Source: an uncultured Chitinophaga sp. (GTDB lineage: Bacteria > Bacteroidota > Bacteroidia > Chitinophagales > Chitinophagaceae). From it: 64,000 bases of DNA. The position numbers and the translations under genes are program-made. Location of the stretch: positions 62,001 through 126,000 of the forward strand of contig NZ_CAMLHC010000019.1 of the NCBI RefSeq assembly GCF_946479755.1, given 5' to 3'. The notes under the pieces are model-generated. The model did no database searches and was not told where the DNA came from. It saw only the letters and a list, made by a program, of their open reading frames with translations. This document shows, in pieces, positions 62,431 to 64,000 of the stretch (within the stretch, counting starts at the first letter, position 1; each line of letters starts with the position of its first letter).

Positions 62431-63015
62431 TTATTCCCCTCCGGCCAACAATCTGCCGGCAGCGTTGTACACCATTTTTTGCAGGGTTAGTTTGTCCGCG
62501 GTGACCGTACATTCCAAATAAGCGTAGATGGGCACTTCCTTGTTATTAGCCGGCTTCACCCTGAATGGCAAATAGTAACTGTTGCCAAAACGTATTCCAT
62601 TTGAATTGACATAGTTATAACTATTACCATTGACAGGCCGGGTAGTAAAATACAAGGAGCCGCCGGATGAGGGATTACTGAAGGCTGCCGCCGTAATTTC
62701 AACACCTGCTTCCGCGATCTGGATATTGGCCGTATTGGGGTTGAGATTGAACACCGCCTCACCATTTATCATGGCCACGGTGCAATGCTTAGTTTCAAAC
62801 CCGTTACCGGTAACGCTGGAGTTATTAATTTCCAGGGTCAGGGTCCGCTTGTTGACCGTTAGGGTGATCGTTTTGCTGCCGCCCGCCGCTATTTCTGCAT
62901 TGATGGGGACTACGGAAGACGCAGTGGATGAAAGGCCTTCTACAGGCGATTCTTTTGAGCAGGACGTGATCATCATCCCCGGTAAGGCGGCGAAAATATA
63001 AAGTAGCTTTTTCAT
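62431..63015 (-). CDS. Small lipoprotein, unknown function
   Basis: The protein has 194 residues with lipobox ITSC (Cys19). The body is beta-rich with Ser/Thr/Asn repeats and no recognisable domain. A glycine-rich end closes LLAGGE. It lies between the surface fibre gene and the TPR/barrel gene, all on the minus strand, and may be part of the same surface locus. Family not recognised. Confidence 0.75.
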   Translation of the reverse strand: MKKLLYIFAALPGMMITSCSKESPVEGLSSTASSVVPINAEIAAGGSKTITLTVNKRTLTLEINNSSVTGNGFETKHCTVAMINGEAVFNLNPNTANIQIAEAGVEITAAAFSNPSSGGSLYFTTRPVNGNSYNYVNSNGIRFGNSYYLPFRVKPANNKEVPIYAYLECTVTADKLTLQKMVYNAAGRLLAGGE

Positions 63016-63038
63016 TTTTTATGTTTTATGGGATGTGA

Positions 63039-64000
63039 TTAATTCAACCTGCCCTGCCTGATGATTTTAAAGCTATAGGCATTCACGTTTTTTCGTTCCA
63101 GCGTTACCGGGTGATGCAACTCACCGGCGACATACGTATTGGGAGTATAAGTGAAATCCAGCAGGATGGCGCTGTATATATACACCTGGAAGTTCATGCT
63201 CAGCACCGGTTTGGTAGCATCTGTGAAAAAGGACGGTTTTTCATAATAAACAGCCGGGCGCAGATAAGTTTCTTTGCCGTTCGATTTATCGATCCACCTC
63301 AGCATCATGCCGCCGCCATACAACAACCTGGAAAAACTCATATTGCCTTCTCTTACGTCATCGGTAGCGGTATTGTTACGGGCATCGGCATCGTATTTAA
63401 AGGTCCCGCTGTGTTTAAACCAGCCGCCTTCTGCAAACACATTGAATTTGGAATGTTTCCTGGCAGCCAGTTGCAGTACGGCGGTGGCGCCGTAACTGGC
63501 ATAGCCGCCGCTGATACCGGCAGAGAAGGCGCTCATCCCTATATTGACCTGTGGTTTTATATAAAATGATACCGGCCGGTTGTTGAAAAAGCCAAGATTA
63601 AAACCTGTATGCAGCGTGAAGAGGTTCCGCTCTTCGATGTAAGACTTGTCTGTTCCGTTGCTCAGTATGGGCGAATGTTCGTATCCCAATCCCAGCAGGA
63701 ACTTGGCTGCAAACGGCCGGCTACTGTACCCGTCTTTTAACAACGCCATGAAACCGGCAGCAGATGCGGCTGCTGTAGTGTAGAGCGCATTTTCCTCATT
63801 GTCTGTTTTGTGAAACTCCTCCACCCTCACCGCCCGGTCCGCAGTCTTCTTCGCCTCCAGGGCCGCGTTGTATCTTTCCCGTGCGGCATTCTGGTCGTTA
63901 ATGTCGGTGGTGCTGCTCTCAGCCGCCTGATAGTTGCTCATGGCACGGGCATAATCCTTAGTGCTCATGGCCTCATTGCCTTTTTGCATCAAGCTGTTAA
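63039..64000 (-). CDS. TPR-like plus outer-membrane beta-barrel protein (5' part outside window)
   Basis: The frame is open to the right edge. The visible N-terminal part has helical TPR-like repeats (KGNEAMSTKDYARAMSNYQAAE), then Ala/Lys-rich helices. After about residue 75 it turns to amphipathic beta strands with YGATAVLQLAA and PAVYYEKPSFF. It closes FKIIRQGRLN. A TPR head on an outer-membrane barrel is a common assembly or secretion layout in this phylum. The start codon is to the right of the window. Confidence 0.7.
   Translation of the reverse strand, partial: NSLMQKGNEAMSTKDYARAMSNYQAAESSTTDINDQNAARERYNAALEAKKTADRAVRVEEFHKTDNEENALYTTAAASAAGFMALLKDGYSSRPFAAKFLLGLGYEHSPILSNGTDKSYIEERNLFTLHTGFNLGFFNNRPVSFYIKPQVNIGMSAFSAGISGGYASYGATAVLQLAARKHSKFNVFAEGGWFKHSGTFKYDADARNNTATDDVREGNMSFSRLLYGGGMMLRWIDKSNGKETYLRPAVYYEKPSFFTDATKPVLSMNFQVYIYSAILLDFTYTPNTYVAGELHHPVTLERKNVNAYSFKIIRQGRLN

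Overview
The window looks like a chromosomal segment from a glycan-degrading Bacteroidota bacterium, most like Chitinophaga or a close relative. The evidence is a SusD-type C-terminus at the left edge, a gliding-motility/type IX secretion C-terminal domain on a giant Ig-repeat protein, many SPI or lipoprotein glycosidases, families typical of this phylum (DUF4920, DUF481, DUF5054, the NEW3/ABC cassette), and Bacteroidota-type promoters (-7 TAnnTTTG, once with a perfect TTTG-N19 upstream). I saw no rRNA, tRNA, CRISPR array, transposase, integrase or phage gene.

Layout. (1) 1-7013, plus strand: a sialic-acid operon with a SusD-like tail, two tandem GH33 sialidases, N-acetylneuraminate lyase, a secreted alpha/beta-hydrolase esterase, and a fusion of a NanM-like kelch mutarotase with a sodium:solute symporter. 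Together these would release sialic acid, possibly de-acetylate it, mutarotate it, import it and cleave it to ManNAc and pyruvate. NanE and NanK are not in the window. (2) 7.1-14.6 kb: a small basic protein, a glutaminase-A-like secreted protein, a membrane protein, a GH20 hexosaminidase with a PA14 tail, a pseudouridine synthase and a hypothetical gene. (3) 14.7-21.3 kb, minus strand: a 1677-residue DUF4132-type protein with a small partner, then a YceI/DUF6069-like pair. (4) 21.5-28.2 kb: a GH18 lipoprotein, a GH95-like glycosidase, a DUF481 protein and a remarkable three-domain esterase. (5) 28.2-38.2 kb: an orphan response regulator, a methyltransferase, an SDR, GNAT and DoxX-like proteins, a membrane AraC regulator, and a GT-C glycosyltransferase/FAD-oxidoreductase pair.

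(6) 38.2-50.8 kb: many small monocistronic or two-gene units for detoxification and stress. They include a CatB-type acetyltransferase with a DinB protein, SnoaL/NTF2 folds, a VOC protein, a DHFR-like protein, AraC and GlxA-type regulators, an S41 peptidase, a POT peptide transporter and GNATs. (7) 50.8-54.0 kb, minus strand: a NEW3 protein plus ABC-2 transporter operon, preceded by a Thr-rich 49-residue peptide. (8) 54.4-64 kb: a GH38-like DUF5054 enzyme, a serine hydrolase whose promoter lies inside a decayed GNAT gene, a 1273-residue Ig-repeat CHU_C protein, a lipoprotein, and a TPR/outer-membrane-type protein cut by the right edge.

The observations I think most deserve a second look are the GNAT-remnant promoter (57.13-57.16 kb), the kelch-symporter fusion (4.4-7.0 kb), the triple-hydrolase polypeptide (26.0-28.2 kb), the Thr-rich peptide with its ABC/NEW3 operon (50.8-53.9 kb), and the GH18 protein with Ser in the DxDxE motif (21.5-22.5 kb). 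Family calls rest on motifs read by eye; no database search was run.
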